Positions 17,853 to 27,822 are shown, counted from the first letter of the stretch. The stretch is DNA of 64,000 nucleotides from JABMQB01 sp963677475 (GCA_963677475.2 CAXXQD010000010.1:124001-188000); one strand, 5' to 3'. Program-made: numbers and translations. The notes: a model not told the origin generated them from the sequence alone.

Positions 17853-19760
17853 ATGCCAAGAAAGAAAACAACCGGATATAAATTAAATATTTATATATCT
17901 TCTGCAATAACCCTTGTACTTACTACTTTTATAGTTATTTCATATCAATATGGAAACCGGATACTAAAAGAAAACATTGAAAAAAGTGCTATCGGATTAA
18001 GTACTGAATTAATTTCAAAAGTTAGGGACAATGTTGTTACAACGCAGGAAATAGCTTCAAACCTTGGGCATCAAGTTCCAATTATTGTAGAAAAAGCAGA
18101 CTTGGAAATTCTGTTTACGGGATTGTTAAAAAGATACCCTTATTTACAGGCAATTCATGTACATTTAGACAGTAGTGCTTTCCCAAATCAATATTTAATT
18201 TATTCAGCGGCAAAATTTGACAATGAAATTCGTACCATTAAAAGTTACAATAACGATATTGAGTGCGAAGACGGCAAAAATACCTTTTCTGAGTTGGTCG
18301 AAAAAGAGAAATATGGATGGAGTGAACCATATTATTGCAGAGCCTACGATAGGGTAATTAGCTCATTTATTAGACCCATACTGATTAAAAACCAAAACAA
18401 TGAGACGGTAAAGATTGGTCATTTTTGCATCGAATTATCATTAAATTATTTGAATAAAGTTATTTCAAATACAAAAATTGGCAAACGGGGTTATGCGTTT
18501 CTGATCTCGGAAAACGGAACGTTTATTACACATCCCGATGAAAGTAGGATACTGACACAAAACATTCTTAATCTATCGGCAAAAGAAATTCCGAGCCCTC
18601 CAGACTCCCTGCAAAATCTGCTACGAAGAAATATTACAGGATCGACCATAGCATATCCTTCTCATTTAAATTATGAGAAAAGTTGGGTGTATTATACACC
18701 TTTACCAGAAAACGACTGGACGATCATTATTATACGTCCACATAAAGAGCTATATCATGATTTATATGAAATGCTTTCTCGCTTGATTGTTATTTCATTG
18801 CTTGGGCTTGGAATCATATTTTTCTTAATTCACTTGATTGTTTCCAGGCTAATGAACCCAATTTCTCAATTAATAAGTGAGATTCATACTTTCAGTCATG
18901 GAATTGGGATGACCAAATCAAAAAACGAAGTTGTATCCCTAAATAAAAGCCTGGATCAATTACAAATTTGGGTGGAAAGAAATAAATTAAACGAAGAACA
19001 AGCCAAGCTTCAATTTAAAAAATTCAGTATTGATTTGGAGCAAGCTTCAGAAATCCAACAGAGTATTATTCCAAATAATTTCCCACCTTTCCCTGATAAA
19101 AAAGAAATCGATATTTTTTCCATTTATAAACCCGCATTAGTTATAAGTGGCGATTTATACGATTACTTTTTCGTTGACGACGATCATTTATTACTCGCAA
19201 TAGGGGATGTTTCGGGCAAAGGTATTCCCGCTGCATTATTTATGGGGGTCGCACACACACTGCTACAGGGAAGGTCGTTTGGGCGAAATGCCAGCCAGGT
19301 AGCATCTGAAATTAATGATGAGCTGGTTGAAAAAAATCAAAACCAGTTTTTCCTGACCATGTTTGTTGGGATATTGAACATTAAAACCGGAGTCCTCAAT
19401 TATTGTAATGCTGCCCATACAACCTCAAAAATATTAAGGGCAAATGGGGTAATTGAAGAATTATCAGCAGCACACGGATTGCCCCTCGGTCTATATGCCG
19501 GTAGGCCCTACCATGAATCGTTTACCAAGTTAGAAGATAATGACTGCATAATTTTATACACTGATGGTGTTACCGATGCAGTAAATGGATACAATACCCA
19601 TTTTGGAGAGGAGAGGTTTAGAAATTCTTTAAATGGACTTCGTAACCTTCATCCAAATGAAATTGTAAAATCTGTGGAGGATTCGATTAATCAGTTCAGA
19701 AAAGAAACAGAGCTTCCGGATGATTTAAGCATGGTGGTTTTAAAGTTCAAACCAAAATAA
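17853..19760 (+). CDS. Membrane-bound SpoIIE-type PP2C phosphatase with dCache-like sensor
   Basis: This 635-residue protein has an N-terminal membrane helix (about 13-32), a periplasmic sensor of about 260 residues with dCache/PDC features (GKRGYAFLISENGTFITHPDE) and a second helix (about 308-330). A HAMP-like linker (SRLMNPISQLISEI) and a coiled stretch follow. The C-terminal PP2C_SIG/SpoIIE domain (about 395-635) shows metal-binding motifs SGDLYDYF, IGDVSGKGIPAALFM, YTDGVTDAVNG and DDLSMVVLKF. Such proteins dephosphorylate anti-sigma-factor antagonists in response to an external ligand. No partner-switch genes are adjacent. Confidence 0.88.
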   Translation: MPRKKTTGYKLNIYISSAITLVLTTFIVISYQYGNRILKENIEKSAIGLSTELISKVRDNVVTTQEIASNLGHQVPIIVEKADLEILFTGLLKRYPYLQAIHVHLDSSAFPNQYLIYSAAKFDNEIRTIKSYNNDIECEDGKNTFSELVEKEKYGWSEPYYCRAYDRVISSFIRPILIKNQNNETVKIGHFCIELSLNYLNKVISNTKIGKRGYAFLISENGTFITHPDESRILTQNILNLSAKEIPSPPDSLQNLLRRNITGSTIAYPSHLNYEKSWVYYTPLPENDWTIIIIRPHKELYHDLYEMLSRLIVISLLGLGIIFFLIHLIVSRLMNPISQLISEIHTFSHGIGMTKSKNEVVSLNKSLDQLQIWVERNKLNEEQAKLQFKKFSIDLEQASEIQQSIIPNNFPPFPDKKEIDIFSIYKPALVISGDLYDYFFVDDDHLLLAIGDVSGKGIPAALFMGVAHTLLQGRSFGRNASQVASEINDELVEKNQNQFFLTMFVGILNIKTGVLNYCNAAHTTSKILRANGVIEELSAAHGLPLGLYAGRPYHESFTKLEDNDCIILYTDGVTDAVNGYNTHFGEERFRNSLNGLRNLHPNEIVKSVEDSINQFRKETELPDDLSMVVLKFKPK

Positions 19761-19810
19761 AAGGCTGCCCAATCCTGAACAGCCCATTTCATTTTTATCT
19801 ATAATAAGCT

Positions 19811-22321
19811 TTACTCCTTCTTAGCTGGGATAATCTTTATCTTAAGCTTTTCTGCCTTTTTGTCCAAACCAATTGATATGGTATCTCCTTCTGAAACAGA
19901 ATCACTAATAATAATTTCTGCCATTTCATCTTCCAGATACTTCTGAATAGCCCTTTTTAAAGGTCTTGCGCCAAATTGAGGATCGTAACCTTTTTCGGCA
20001 ATAAAATCTTTTGCCGGCACCGACAGTTTCATTTTATAGTTTAATCCTTCAACACGTGAATATAAATCTTTCAATTCAATATCAATAATCTGGAAAATTT
20101 CCTTTTTCGTCAATGAATTGAACATGACCACATCATCAATTCTATTTAAGAATTCGGGGGCAAAAGCATTTTTAAGCGCTTTCTGCAATACATATTTGGT
20201 ATGTTCGCTATCATCTTCCGCTGTTTTAATAGTTGAAAAACCAACACCTCGCCCAAAATCTTTTAGCTGGCGTGTACCGATATTGGAAGTCATAATAACA
20301 ATCGTATTTTTAAAATCAATATTTCTTCCAAGACTATCAGTCAACCTTCCTTCATCAAGCAATTGCAGCAATAAATGGAAAACATCGGGATGGGCTTTTT
20401 CAATTTCATCAAGCAATACCACAGCATAAGGTTTACGCCGTACTTTTTCTGTTAATTGACCACCTTCTTCATATCCTACATATCCGGGAGGGGCACCAAC
20501 CAACCTCGAAACCGAAAATTTCTCCATATATTCACTCATGTCAATACGGATCAGGGCATCGGCACTATCAAACAAATAAGTAGCCAATATTTTTGCCAAT
20601 TGTGTTTTACCAACCCCTGTAGGACCAAGAAAAATAAAGGACCCTATTGGCCTGTTCGGATCTTTTAAACCAGCCCTGTTCCGATGGATTGCCTTAACAA
20701 TTTTCTGAATTGCTTCATCTTGTCCAATTACCCTTCCTTTAAGGTCTTTCGACATATTCATTAAACGTTTGCCTTCAGCCTGGGCAATCCTTTGAACCGG
20801 AACCCCCGACATCATGGCCACTACTTCTGCAACTTTGGGCTCATCAACAGTTTCCCGGTGATTAATCAATTCTTTTTCCCATTCTTCTTTTTCTTTTTCT
20901 AAAAGTTGCGCAAGGTTTTTTTCTTTGTCCCTGAAGTTTGCAGCCAATTCAAAGTTCTGGCTTTTAACAGCAGTTATTTTTTCTTCTTTTGTATCTTCAA
21001 TCTTTTTTTCAAGCTTAACAATACGTTCCGGGACATTAATATTAGAAATATGAACGCGGGAACCTGCCTCGTCCAAAGCATCAATGGCTTTATCAGGCAA
21101 ATATCGGTCGGTAATGTATCTGGCAGTCAGCGATACGCAACTTTCAATTGCCTCAGGTGTATAAATAACATTGTGGTGTTCTTCATACCTGCTCTTTATA
21201 TTGTTGAGTATCTCGACAGTTTCTTCAACGTTTGTAGGTTCTACCATAACTTTCTGAAAACGACGCTCTAAAGCACCATCTTTTTCAATTTGCTGACGAT
21301 ATTCGTCAAGGGTAGTGGCGCCAATACATTGTATTTCGCCCCTCGCCAAGGCAGGCTTCAACATATTTGCTGCATCCAATGAACCAGTTGCACCACCTGC
21401 ACCTACAATAGTATGAATTTCGTCAATAAACAAGATAACGTTGGTGACCTTCGAGAGCTCATTAAGAATTGCTTTCATTCTTTCCTCAAACTGTCCCCTG
21501 TATTTGGTTCCAGCAACTATAGAAGCTATATCGAGGCTAACAACCCTTTTCTCGAATAATATCCTGGATACTTTTTTCTGAACGATTCTTAAAGCCAAAC
21601 CTTCGGCAATCGCAGATTTTCCTACTCCTGGCTCCCCAATTAATATGGGATTGTTCTTTTTCCTTCTACTCAGGATTTGTGCCAAGCGTTCAATTTCTTT
21701 TTCCCTGCCAACAATCGGATCAAGGCTATTTTCTTCTGCCAATTTTGTAATATCTGTCCCAAAATTATCCAAAACCGGAGTTTCTGATTTTGGTGTCATT
21801 ACTTTCTTGGAGGAAGAACCCGGATTTCTTGAGAATGATTCATCCGGATCATCATCATCCTGTTCTGGAAAGTCTGATTTTGCCTCTGGTTGTTTATAAT
21901 CCTGAAGCTGAGATTTAACGATGTAATAATTAATACCAAAGTCGTTAAGCATATTTGCTATTAGGCTATCGCTATCTTTTAAAATGGATAATAATAAATG
22001 ACCACTATTGGCAACGGTACTTTGAAAAGACCTTGCTTCCAAGTATATTATTTTCAGTGCCTTTTCAGCAGTTTTCAGCATTTGAATATCCGCTTTTGGG
22101 TTTATTTCCCGATCAACACGAACCTTTTTTTCGAGTTCCATTTTAAACTCACTTAGGTTTATTCCAAGGTTATCCAAAATATCGGTTGCAATTCCTTCTC
22201 CGTCCCTAAGTATCCCAAGAAATAAATGCTCCAGTCCTATATAATCATTTCCCAAGCGAATAGCTTCTTCCCGGCTATACGCAATAATGTCTTTAATTCT
22301 GGGTGAAAATTGAGAATCCAT
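19811..22321 (-). CDS. clpC: ATP-dependent Clp protease ATP-binding subunit ClpC
   Basis: It is the unfoldase partner of ClpP. The chosen start is the ATG at 22321 (MDSQFSPRIKD), preceded by AAGGA seven bases upstream; the in-frame TTG at 22336 is less likely. The 836-residue protein has the N-terminal double Clp repeat (about 1-150), a D1 ATPase with GEPGVGKSAIAEG and VLFIDEIH, a UVR-containing middle region that marks ClpC, and D2 with GPTGVGKTQLAK and VVLLDEIEKAH. The C-terminal ClpB_D2-small domain is complete. Confidence 0.95.
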   Translation of the reverse strand: MDSQFSPRIKDIIAYSREEAIRLGNDYIGLEHLFLGILRDGEGIATDILDNLGINLSEFKMELEKKVRVDREINPKADIQMLKTAEKALKIIYLEARSFQSTVANSGHLLLSILKDSDSLIANMLNDFGINYYIVKSQLQDYKQPEAKSDFPEQDDDDPDESFSRNPGSSSKKVMTPKSETPVLDNFGTDITKLAEENSLDPIVGREKEIERLAQILSRRKKNNPILIGEPGVGKSAIAEGLALRIVQKKVSRILFEKRVVSLDIASIVAGTKYRGQFEERMKAILNELSKVTNVILFIDEIHTIVGAGGATGSLDAANMLKPALARGEIQCIGATTLDEYRQQIEKDGALERRFQKVMVEPTNVEETVEILNNIKSRYEEHHNVIYTPEAIESCVSLTARYITDRYLPDKAIDALDEAGSRVHISNINVPERIVKLEKKIEDTKEEKITAVKSQNFELAANFRDKEKNLAQLLEKEKEEWEKELINHRETVDEPKVAEVVAMMSGVPVQRIAQAEGKRLMNMSKDLKGRVIGQDEAIQKIVKAIHRNRAGLKDPNRPIGSFIFLGPTGVGKTQLAKILATYLFDSADALIRIDMSEYMEKFSVSRLVGAPPGYVGYEEGGQLTEKVRRKPYAVVLLDEIEKAHPDVFHLLLQLLDEGRLTDSLGRNIDFKNTIVIMTSNIGTRQLKDFGRGVGFSTIKTAEDDSEHTKYVLQKALKNAFAPEFLNRIDDVVMFNSLTKKEIFQIIDIELKDLYSRVEGLNYKMKLSVPAKDFIAEKGYDPQFGARPLKRAIQKYLEDEMAEIIISDSVSEGDTISIGLDKKAEKLKIKIIPAKKE

Positions 22322-22596
22322 ATTATTTTCCTTCAAATTTTTCTCTAACTAAACAATTTCTATACCTAAAAGTTGAAAGAATAAAATTAAAGAAAAAATA
22401 GAGATACTATAGGCTAAATTCCCAACAAGTTATCAAATATGCTTGCTTCACCATGAAAATATGTCAGTTAATATGTTAATATCTTTAAAATAAAAGATGG
22501 AAATTGATGTTAATATTTACAAAAAAAGACATAGGATTTACTATTTTTGTGGGTCGAAATAAGAGGAAAATAAAATTCAAAATAAAGAAGATCTAA

Positions 22597-25092
22597 ATGT
22601 CTGAAGGAGAAAAGATTATTAAAATAAACATTGAGGAGCAAATGAAAACGGCTTACATTGATTATTCAATGTCAGTAATCGTTTCAAGGGCACTACCTGA
22701 TGTCAGAGATGGATTGAAACCTGTACACAGAAGGGTTTTATTTGGCATGAGCGAACTCGGTGTTTTTTCAAATCGCGGATACAAAAAGTCAGCAAGAATT
22801 GTTGGGGAAGTGTTGGGTAAGTACCACCCACACGGTGATTCCTCTGTTTATTTTACAATGGTACGGATGGCGCAGCACTGGTCGTTACGATACCCGCTTG
22901 TAGACGGGCAAGGGAACTATGGATCGGTTGATGGTGACAGCCCGGCAGCTATGCGTTATACGGAAGCTAGATTGGAAAAAATAGCAGAAATAATGCTAGC
23001 AGACCTTGATAAAAATACAGTTGATTTTCAACCGAATTTTGATGAGTCCCTTAATGAACCTGTTGTTTTACCAACAAGATTACCAAACCTAATTGTTAAT
23101 GGAACATCAGGTATCGCGGTAGGGATGGCTACAAACATGGCTCCACATAATTTGTCGGATACCATTCGTGCAACCATTGCATATATCAACAATAAAGATA
23201 TTAGCATGGACGAGATTATTGACATCATAGTTGCCCCGGACTTTCCAACCGGAGGAATAATTTATGGTTATCAAGGTGTTCGGGATGCATTTGAAACGGG
23301 TAGGGGACGTATTGTTCTGCGCGGAAAGGCGCATATCGAAAATGAAAATGGCAGGGAAAAAATTGTTGTAACGGAAATTCCATATTTGGTTAACCGTGCT
23401 GAAATGATCCAAAAAACCGCTGATCTGGTTAACGATAAGAAGATTGAGGGAATTTCGAACGTGAACGATGAATCAGACCGTGAAGGAATGAGGGTTGTTT
23501 ACGACATTAAGCGTGATGCCATGAGCAATGTTGTGTTAAACAAGCTCTATAAATATACATCTCTGCAAACTTCCTTTAATGTAAATAACATTGCATTGGT
23601 CAATGGCCGTCCAAAAGTCCTTAATATCAAAGATTTAATTCGATATTTTGTTGATCATAGACATGATGTGGTAGTTAGAAGAACAGAATATGAACTGGAA
23701 CAAGCAGAAAAGAGGGCGCATATTCTTGAAGGACTGATAATTGCCAGCGATAATATTGATGAAGTTATTGCTTTGATACGGGGGTCAAAATCACCGGAAG
23801 AAGCTAGGGAAAAACTCATTGTTCGTTTTGAATTAACAGAAATTCAAGCAAGGGCAATTGTTGAGATGCGACTAAGACAACTAACTGGTCTTGAGCAAGA
23901 TAAACTTCGTGGAGAATACGAAGAAATTATGAAACTTATCGAACATCTAAAATCTATTCTTGCCGATGAATCGCTAAGGATGGAAATTATCAAAGAAGAA
24001 TTGCTTGAAGTTCAGCAAAAATTCGGAGATGAGAGAAGGTCGGAAGTTGTGCCAAATGCAGAAGAATTTAACCCGGAAGATTTTTATGCAGATGAAGATA
24101 TGGTAATTACCATTTCGCATCTTGGTTATATAAAACGTACGCCATTGGCAGAATTCAGAACCCAGGGAAGGGGAGGTGTTGGTTCAAAAGGAGGAACCAC
24201 GCGCGATGAAGATTTCCTTGAGCACATGTTTATTGCTTCGATGCATAATACAATACTCTTATTTACGAAAAACGGAAAATGCTTCTGGCTGAAGGTGTAC
24301 CAGATTCCGGAAGGTAGTCGGACATCAAAAGGGCGTGCAATTCAGAATGTGTTGAATATCGAGGCAGAAGACAAGGTATTGGCATATATTAATGTAAAAA
24401 CACTTGCCGACGAAGAATTTATCAATTCAAATTACATCATTCTTTGTACGAAAAAAGGAATCATTAAGAAGACTACCTTAGAAGCCTATTCCAGGCCAAG
24501 GCAAAACGGAGTTAATGCAATAACCATTAAAGAAGGGGATGAGCTTTTAGAAGCACGCTTAACCAATGGTAACATGGAAATTTTAATGGCCGTGAAATCA
24601 GGGAAAGCTATCCGTTTTAACGAAAGTATCGTTCGACCGATTGGTAGAACTGCGGCCGGAGTGAAGGGCGTAACCCTTGGTAATGAGAACGATGAAGTAG
24701 TTGGCATGATATGTGTAGAAAATGAGAGCGAAAACGTTCTGGTTATATCTGAAAACGGTTATGGCAAACGATCATCCATTGAAGGTTATAGGATTACAAA
24801 CCGTGGAGGTAAAGGTGTAAAAACCATCAATATAACTGAAAAAACAGGTAGCCTTATTGCAATTAAAAGTGTTGAAGATGACAATGATTTGATGATTATT
24901 ACCCAAAACGGATTAACGATTCGTTTGGCAGTGAATCAAATCCCGATTATTGGAAGGGCTGCACAAGGTGTTCGGGTCATAAAAATGAAAGATGACGATG
25001 TAATTGCTTCGGTAGCAAGAGTTTCAATTACGGAAGATCAAGATGAAGAAATTCCGGGGAATGAAAATGCCGATTTAAATAAAGATGAATAA
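22597..25092 (+). CDS. gyrA: DNA gyrase subunit A
   Basis: It is the cleavage/religation subunit of gyrase. The 831-residue protein has the GyrA N-terminal domain, with the active-site tyrosine in AAMRYTEARL, and a beta-pinwheel C-terminal domain with six blades. A GyrA-box (QGRGGVGSKGG, about 524-534) marks gyrase and separates it from ParC. The quinolone region reads HPHGDSSVYFTMVRMAQ, with Ser at the E. coli 83 position. It ends in an acidic tail. A TATTTTTG -7 element sits at 22542, about 55 bases before the ATG. Confidence 0.96.
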   Translation: MSEGEKIIKINIEEQMKTAYIDYSMSVIVSRALPDVRDGLKPVHRRVLFGMSELGVFSNRGYKKSARIVGEVLGKYHPHGDSSVYFTMVRMAQHWSLRYPLVDGQGNYGSVDGDSPAAMRYTEARLEKIAEIMLADLDKNTVDFQPNFDESLNEPVVLPTRLPNLIVNGTSGIAVGMATNMAPHNLSDTIRATIAYINNKDISMDEIIDIIVAPDFPTGGIIYGYQGVRDAFETGRGRIVLRGKAHIENENGREKIVVTEIPYLVNRAEMIQKTADLVNDKKIEGISNVNDESDREGMRVVYDIKRDAMSNVVLNKLYKYTSLQTSFNVNNIALVNGRPKVLNIKDLIRYFVDHRHDVVVRRTEYELEQAEKRAHILEGLIIASDNIDEVIALIRGSKSPEEAREKLIVRFELTEIQARAIVEMRLRQLTGLEQDKLRGEYEEIMKLIEHLKSILADESLRMEIIKEELLEVQQKFGDERRSEVVPNAEEFNPEDFYADEDMVITISHLGYIKRTPLAEFRTQGRGGVGSKGGTTRDEDFLEHMFIASMHNTILLFTKNGKCFWLKVYQIPEGSRTSKGRAIQNVLNIEAEDKVLAYINVKTLADEEFINSNYIILCTKKGIIKKTTLEAYSRPRQNGVNAITIKEGDELLEARLTNGNMEILMAVKSGKAIRFNESIVRPIGRTAAGVKGVTLGNENDEVVGMICVENESENVLVISENGYGKRSSIEGYRITNRGGKGVKTINITEKTGSLIAIKSVEDDNDLMIITQNGLTIRLAVNQIPIIGRAAQGVRVIKMKDDDVIASVARVSITEDQDEEIPGNENADLNKDE

Positions 25093-25114
25093 AACCAATT
25101 GAGGATAATCATAA

Positions 25115-25145
25115 TTTGAGAGAAACCGAAAATCGTATAATTTTG
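25115..25145 (+). promoter_or_regulatory. Bacteroidota-type promoter of the TPR gene
   Basis: TTTG at 25115-25118 and TAATTTTG at 25138-25145 are separated by exactly 19 bases, a full match to the Bacteroidota sigma-factor consensus. It lies 30 bases before the ATG of the TPR gene. Confidence 0.65.
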
Positions 25146-25174
25146 TACCAAATTTAATTATTAAAATTATTAAA

Positions 25175-26347
25175 ATGAAAAAGTTAATCATTCTACTGGC
25201 ATTAGTACTTTCTGTTAGCGTTGCCTTTTCTCAGAAAGGAAAAGTTACCAGTGCTTTGAGTTTTAAGGAATCTGGAAAACTAGATAAAGCTCTGGAAACG
25301 ATAGAACTTACCATTGATCCAGCAAACGAAAAATCAGAAAAATCCATTCCATGGCCACGTACCTGGGAGGTAAGAGGTGAAATATACCAAGCTATTTATC
25401 AAACAAAAGATGAAGCATTTAAAAAATTGGCATCAGATCCGCTAACAACTGCTGTGGAGTCGTATAAAAAAGCATTGGAACTTGACGAGGCAGGGAAAAA
25501 TGACAAAAGCTTAAAAATCAAATTTACGCTACTGATAAGTGACCTAAGCAACCAGGCGGTGAACGGATTTAACGAAGAAAATTTTGAAGTTGCCTTAAAA
25601 TCGTTTGAGCAGGTAATGGACATTCAGAATCTTCCTTTAATGAAACAGGATAGTCCAGATGCTGTAGATACTGTAATTATTTTCAATTCCGCTTTGGCTG
25701 CGTACAATGCGCAAGATTATGATAAAGCCATAAAATATTACAAGGAAGCAGCTAAGTACGATTACAATGGTGCTCGTACGTATTTACTAATTGCTTCTTC
25801 GTATGAAATGCAAAAGGATACTATCGGATGTTTGGAAATACTTAAAGAAGGTTTTCAGAAATATCCTGACGATACTGGTATCTTGTTTAAAATGATCAAC
25901 ATTTATCTGGAGACTGAAAAAACAGAGGAAGCCATGAAAAATTTAACCTTGGCAATTGAACAAGATCCATCAAATGCATCTTTATATTTTGCCAAAGGAA
26001 CTTTGCATGATAAGGTTGATGATATCGAAGGTGCAATTGAATGTTATAGCAAGTCACTGGAGCTAAACCCGGAGGATTTCAATTCAAACTACAACATAGG
26101 TGCTGTATATTACAATAAAGGTGTAAAACAGTTCGAAATTGCAAATAACATTACGGATAATGATGAGTATGAAAAGGAAAAAGCAAAAGCAGACATTTGG
26201 TTTGACAAAGCGTTACCTTATATGGTTAAATGTTTTGAGCTTAACGACAAAGACATTTCAACCTTAGAATCATTAAAAAACTTGTATTACCGTAAAAAAG
26301 AAATGGAAAAATACAACGATATAGTAAACCGTTTAAATAATCTATAA
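25175..26347 (+). CDS. Secreted tetratricopeptide-repeat protein
   Basis: This 390-residue protein has a signal peptide (about 1-19, ending AFSQ), so it is periplasmic. Multiple TPR units follow: one near residues 85-98 (SYKKALELDEAGKN), others near 170-200 (ALAAYNAQDYDKAIKYYKEAAKYD), 205-240 and 265-310 (FAKGTLHDKVDDIEGAIECYSKSLELNPEDF). TPRs mediate protein-protein contacts; the partner is unknown. It is the last host gene before the integrated element, and its terminator almost touches the left attachment repeat. Confidence 0.88.
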   Translation: MKKLIILLALVLSVSVAFSQKGKVTSALSFKESGKLDKALETIELTIDPANEKSEKSIPWPRTWEVRGEIYQAIYQTKDEAFKKLASDPLTTAVESYKKALELDEAGKNDKSLKIKFTLLISDLSNQAVNGFNEENFEVALKSFEQVMDIQNLPLMKQDSPDAVDTVIIFNSALAAYNAQDYDKAIKYYKEAAKYDYNGARTYLLIASSYEMQKDTIGCLEILKEGFQKYPDDTGILFKMINIYLETEKTEEAMKNLTLAIEQDPSNASLYFAKGTLHDKVDDIEGAIECYSKSLELNPEDFNSNYNIGAVYYNKGVKQFEIANNITDNDEYEKEKAKADIWFDKALPYMVKCFELNDKDISTLESLKNLYYRKKEMEKYNDIVNRLNNL

Positions 26348-26351
26348 GGTT

Positions 26352-26387
26352 AAAAAATAGGAGGTTTCGTTTTACCTCCTATTTTTT
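26352..26387 (+). terminator. Rho-independent terminator after the TPR gene
   Basis: A perfect 14-base-pair stem, AAAAAATAGGAGGT (26352-26365) with ACCTCCTATTTTTT (26374-26387), forms an A/T-flanked bidirectional-type terminator. It ends one base before the left attachment repeat. Confidence 0.9.
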
Positions 26388-26388
26388 A

Positions 26389-26418
26389 ACATATCCTATT
26401 TATCATAATATCAATTAT
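26389..26418 (+). repeat. Left attachment repeat (attL) with dif-like site
   Basis: These 30 bases are identical to 38817-38846. Read on the minus strand, 26408-26398 is TTATGATAAAT, one mismatch from the E. coli XerD arm TTATGTTAAAT. The six-base centre is TTGATA, and the outer arm (26425-26415) is TAGGAGAATAA, ending in ATAA like the XerC arm. Confidence 0.8.
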
Positions 26419-26464
26419 TCTCCTACCCCTTTCTATTAAGAAGCGAATGATATTAAACCAATTA

Positions 26465-26492
26465 AAAACATGATGTAAGTCATGTTTTTTTT
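26465..26492 (+). terminator. Hairpin with T-run just inside the element
   Basis: AAAACATGA (26465-26473) pairs with TCATGTTTT (26480-26488) around TGTAAG, followed by more T. It would stop transcripts entering from the host side, or from the phage's own right end in the circular form. Confidence 0.65.
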
Positions 26493-26680
26493 GTTTAAAT
26501 GCTATTAAAAGCGCATTTTTGCGGCTTATAAGTTCTGAAAAGTGAAACAAGTTATTAACTAAAAAAAAGTAGTTATTAACATAATCATTTTGGGAATTAA
26601 CATCCACTTTTAAATTTTCAACATTACTCAATTTAGATTTAACCTTTATTGGTAGGGAACAATTTAAAAACGCATCTACT

Positions 26681-27238
26681 TTGAAAAAAATTAAGTTAAA
26701 GAAACCCCAGAAGATAGACAGTTATTATGTAGTTGCACTGGGTAATAGAAAAAAAATAAAGTTTACCAATGTTTTAAAGGCAAACAGGTTCATAAGTGAC
26801 ACTAATAGGTTTTTGACAGCAGTGCTTGAACAATTAAATATAGTTATGATCGATGTTTTCAAAGAATACCGAATGAACTGGTATTATTTTGACACAAATA
26901 GGGAAGGGAGTAAAAGCGTACGCAAAACTGAGAACAACGATATTCGGGACGATGTAATAAAAATGTTGGAAATGTTTGAACACATAGTCATAAACAGTTA
27001 TACAAATGATGGTATTTACATGACTTGGATAAATTTAAATAAGATTGTCGGGTATAATAGGGGAATTATTGAAAAGCTAATTGAATTAAATGAAAGTAAG
27101 TCCTATTATTCGGTAATAATTAGAATGAAAACATTGATAAAAATTTTGGATATGATAAAAAACGATTTGGATAAATATCCTGATTCTCAGGAAATAGTAT
27201 TCATTTCAGACATGATTAATATAAACTTAAAGAGTTAA
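26681..27238 (+). CDS. Phage protein of unknown function, first gene of the element
   Basis: This 185-residue protein has a TTG start at 26681, giving a Lys-rich N-terminus (KKIKLKKPQKID); no ATG is available before residue 57. It is soluble, with alternating helices and no motif I recognise. Only three bases separate it from the SSB gene, so it probably belongs to the replication module. Its Lys-rich start could bind nucleic acid, but this is a guess. Confidence 0.6.
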   Translation: MKKIKLKKPQKIDSYYVVALGNRKKIKFTNVLKANRFISDTNRFLTAVLEQLNIVMIDVFKEYRMNWYYFDTNREGSKSVRKTENNDIRDDVIKMLEMFEHIVINSYTNDGIYMTWINLNKIVGYNRGIIEKLIELNESKSYYSVIIRMKTLIKILDMIKNDLDKYPDSQEIVFISDMININLKS

Positions 27239-27241
27239 AAA

Positions 27242-27559
27242 ATGCAAGAATTATTATTAACTGGTAGGGTTGGGGCAAAGCCCGAACTTTTCAAGACAGA
27301 GAATGTAAGTATTTTGAGTTTTTCAATAGCTGATAACATGGTTTATTGGAATACAAAAGGTGAGAAACAGGAACGTACAGTTTGGACAAAATGTAAAATG
27401 TTCTACAATGACCATGAAAAAGCCGTAAAACGTCAAAAGACAATAAAAGCGGGAATGTCCGTATTTGTTAAAGGACGACCAGAAGTTGAAACATGGTTAA
27501 AAGATAAAAAAGCATTTGGAACGGTTGTATGTAATGTTTCCAACATCGAATATTTATAA
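27242..27559 (+). CDS. ssb: Single-stranded DNA-binding protein (phage)
   Basis: This 105-residue OB-fold protein has SSB features: MQELLLTGRVGAKPEL at the N-terminus, LSFSIADN, a central VWTKCKMFYNDHEKAV and GMSVFVKGRPEVETW followed by VVCNVSNIEYL. It is short and lacks the acidic C-terminal tail that recruits host replication proteins, as is common for phage SSBs. It sits between a small unknown gene and the replication initiator, and would coat single-stranded genomes during rolling-circle replication. Confidence 0.85.
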   Translation: MQELLLTGRVGAKPELFKTENVSILSFSIADNMVYWNTKGEKQERTVWTKCKMFYNDHEKAVKRQKTIKAGMSVFVKGRPEVETWLKDKKAFGTVVCNVSNIEYL

Positions 27560-27560
27560 A

Positions 27561-27764
27561 ATGGAAAGATATGTTGATTGGGAACTGGTTGGTGTCGTTC
27601 AGGAATTTTCGGAACATTTAGAAAAAGAATACCAAGGCTTTAGGAAATCATGGAAAGATTTGCCATTTGACGACAAATTTATCCCTGAAACTATTGAACT
27701 GGAAAGGTTCTATTTGGGTGTTAAACATCTGAACGATACGGTGAAACTTTGGCTAGAGAATTAA
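27561..27764 (+). CDS. Small acidic phage protein, unknown function
   Basis: This 67-residue protein starts at ATG 27561, one base after the ssb stop; a longer reading from 27516 would overlap ssb needlessly. It is acidic and helical (MERYVDWELVG, FRKSWKDLPFDD). No known domain is recognised. A terminator hairpin follows directly, so it closes the first phage operon. Confidence 0.65.
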   Translation: MERYVDWELVGVVQEFSEHLEKEYQGFRKSWKDLPFDDKFIPETIELERFYLGVKHLNDTVKLWLEN

Positions 27765-27767
27765 ACA

Positions 27768-27793
27768 AAAAGGAGGGATGCCGCCCTCCTTTT
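27768..27793 (+). terminator. Rho-independent terminator in the phage
   Basis: AAAAGGAGGG (27768-27777) pairs with CCCTCCTTTT (27784-27793) around ATGCCG. It separates the ssb operon from the replication initiator. Confidence 0.85.
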
Positions 27794-27822
27794 AATATAA
27801 ACTTAAAAAAAATTGTAAATCA

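Noticed and set aside
22800..22960. Quinolone-resistance change in GyrA (Phe at the E. coli Asp87 position)
   Set aside because: Phe here is, as far as I recall, usual in Bacteroidota GyrA, and the Ser at position 83 is unchanged, so resistance is not supported.
26386..26631. Leftward open frame of 81 codons spanning the left attachment repeat
   Set aside because: It runs through the att repeat and a hairpin terminator, has low-complexity composition and no motif. The frame is probably accidental in AT-rich DNA.
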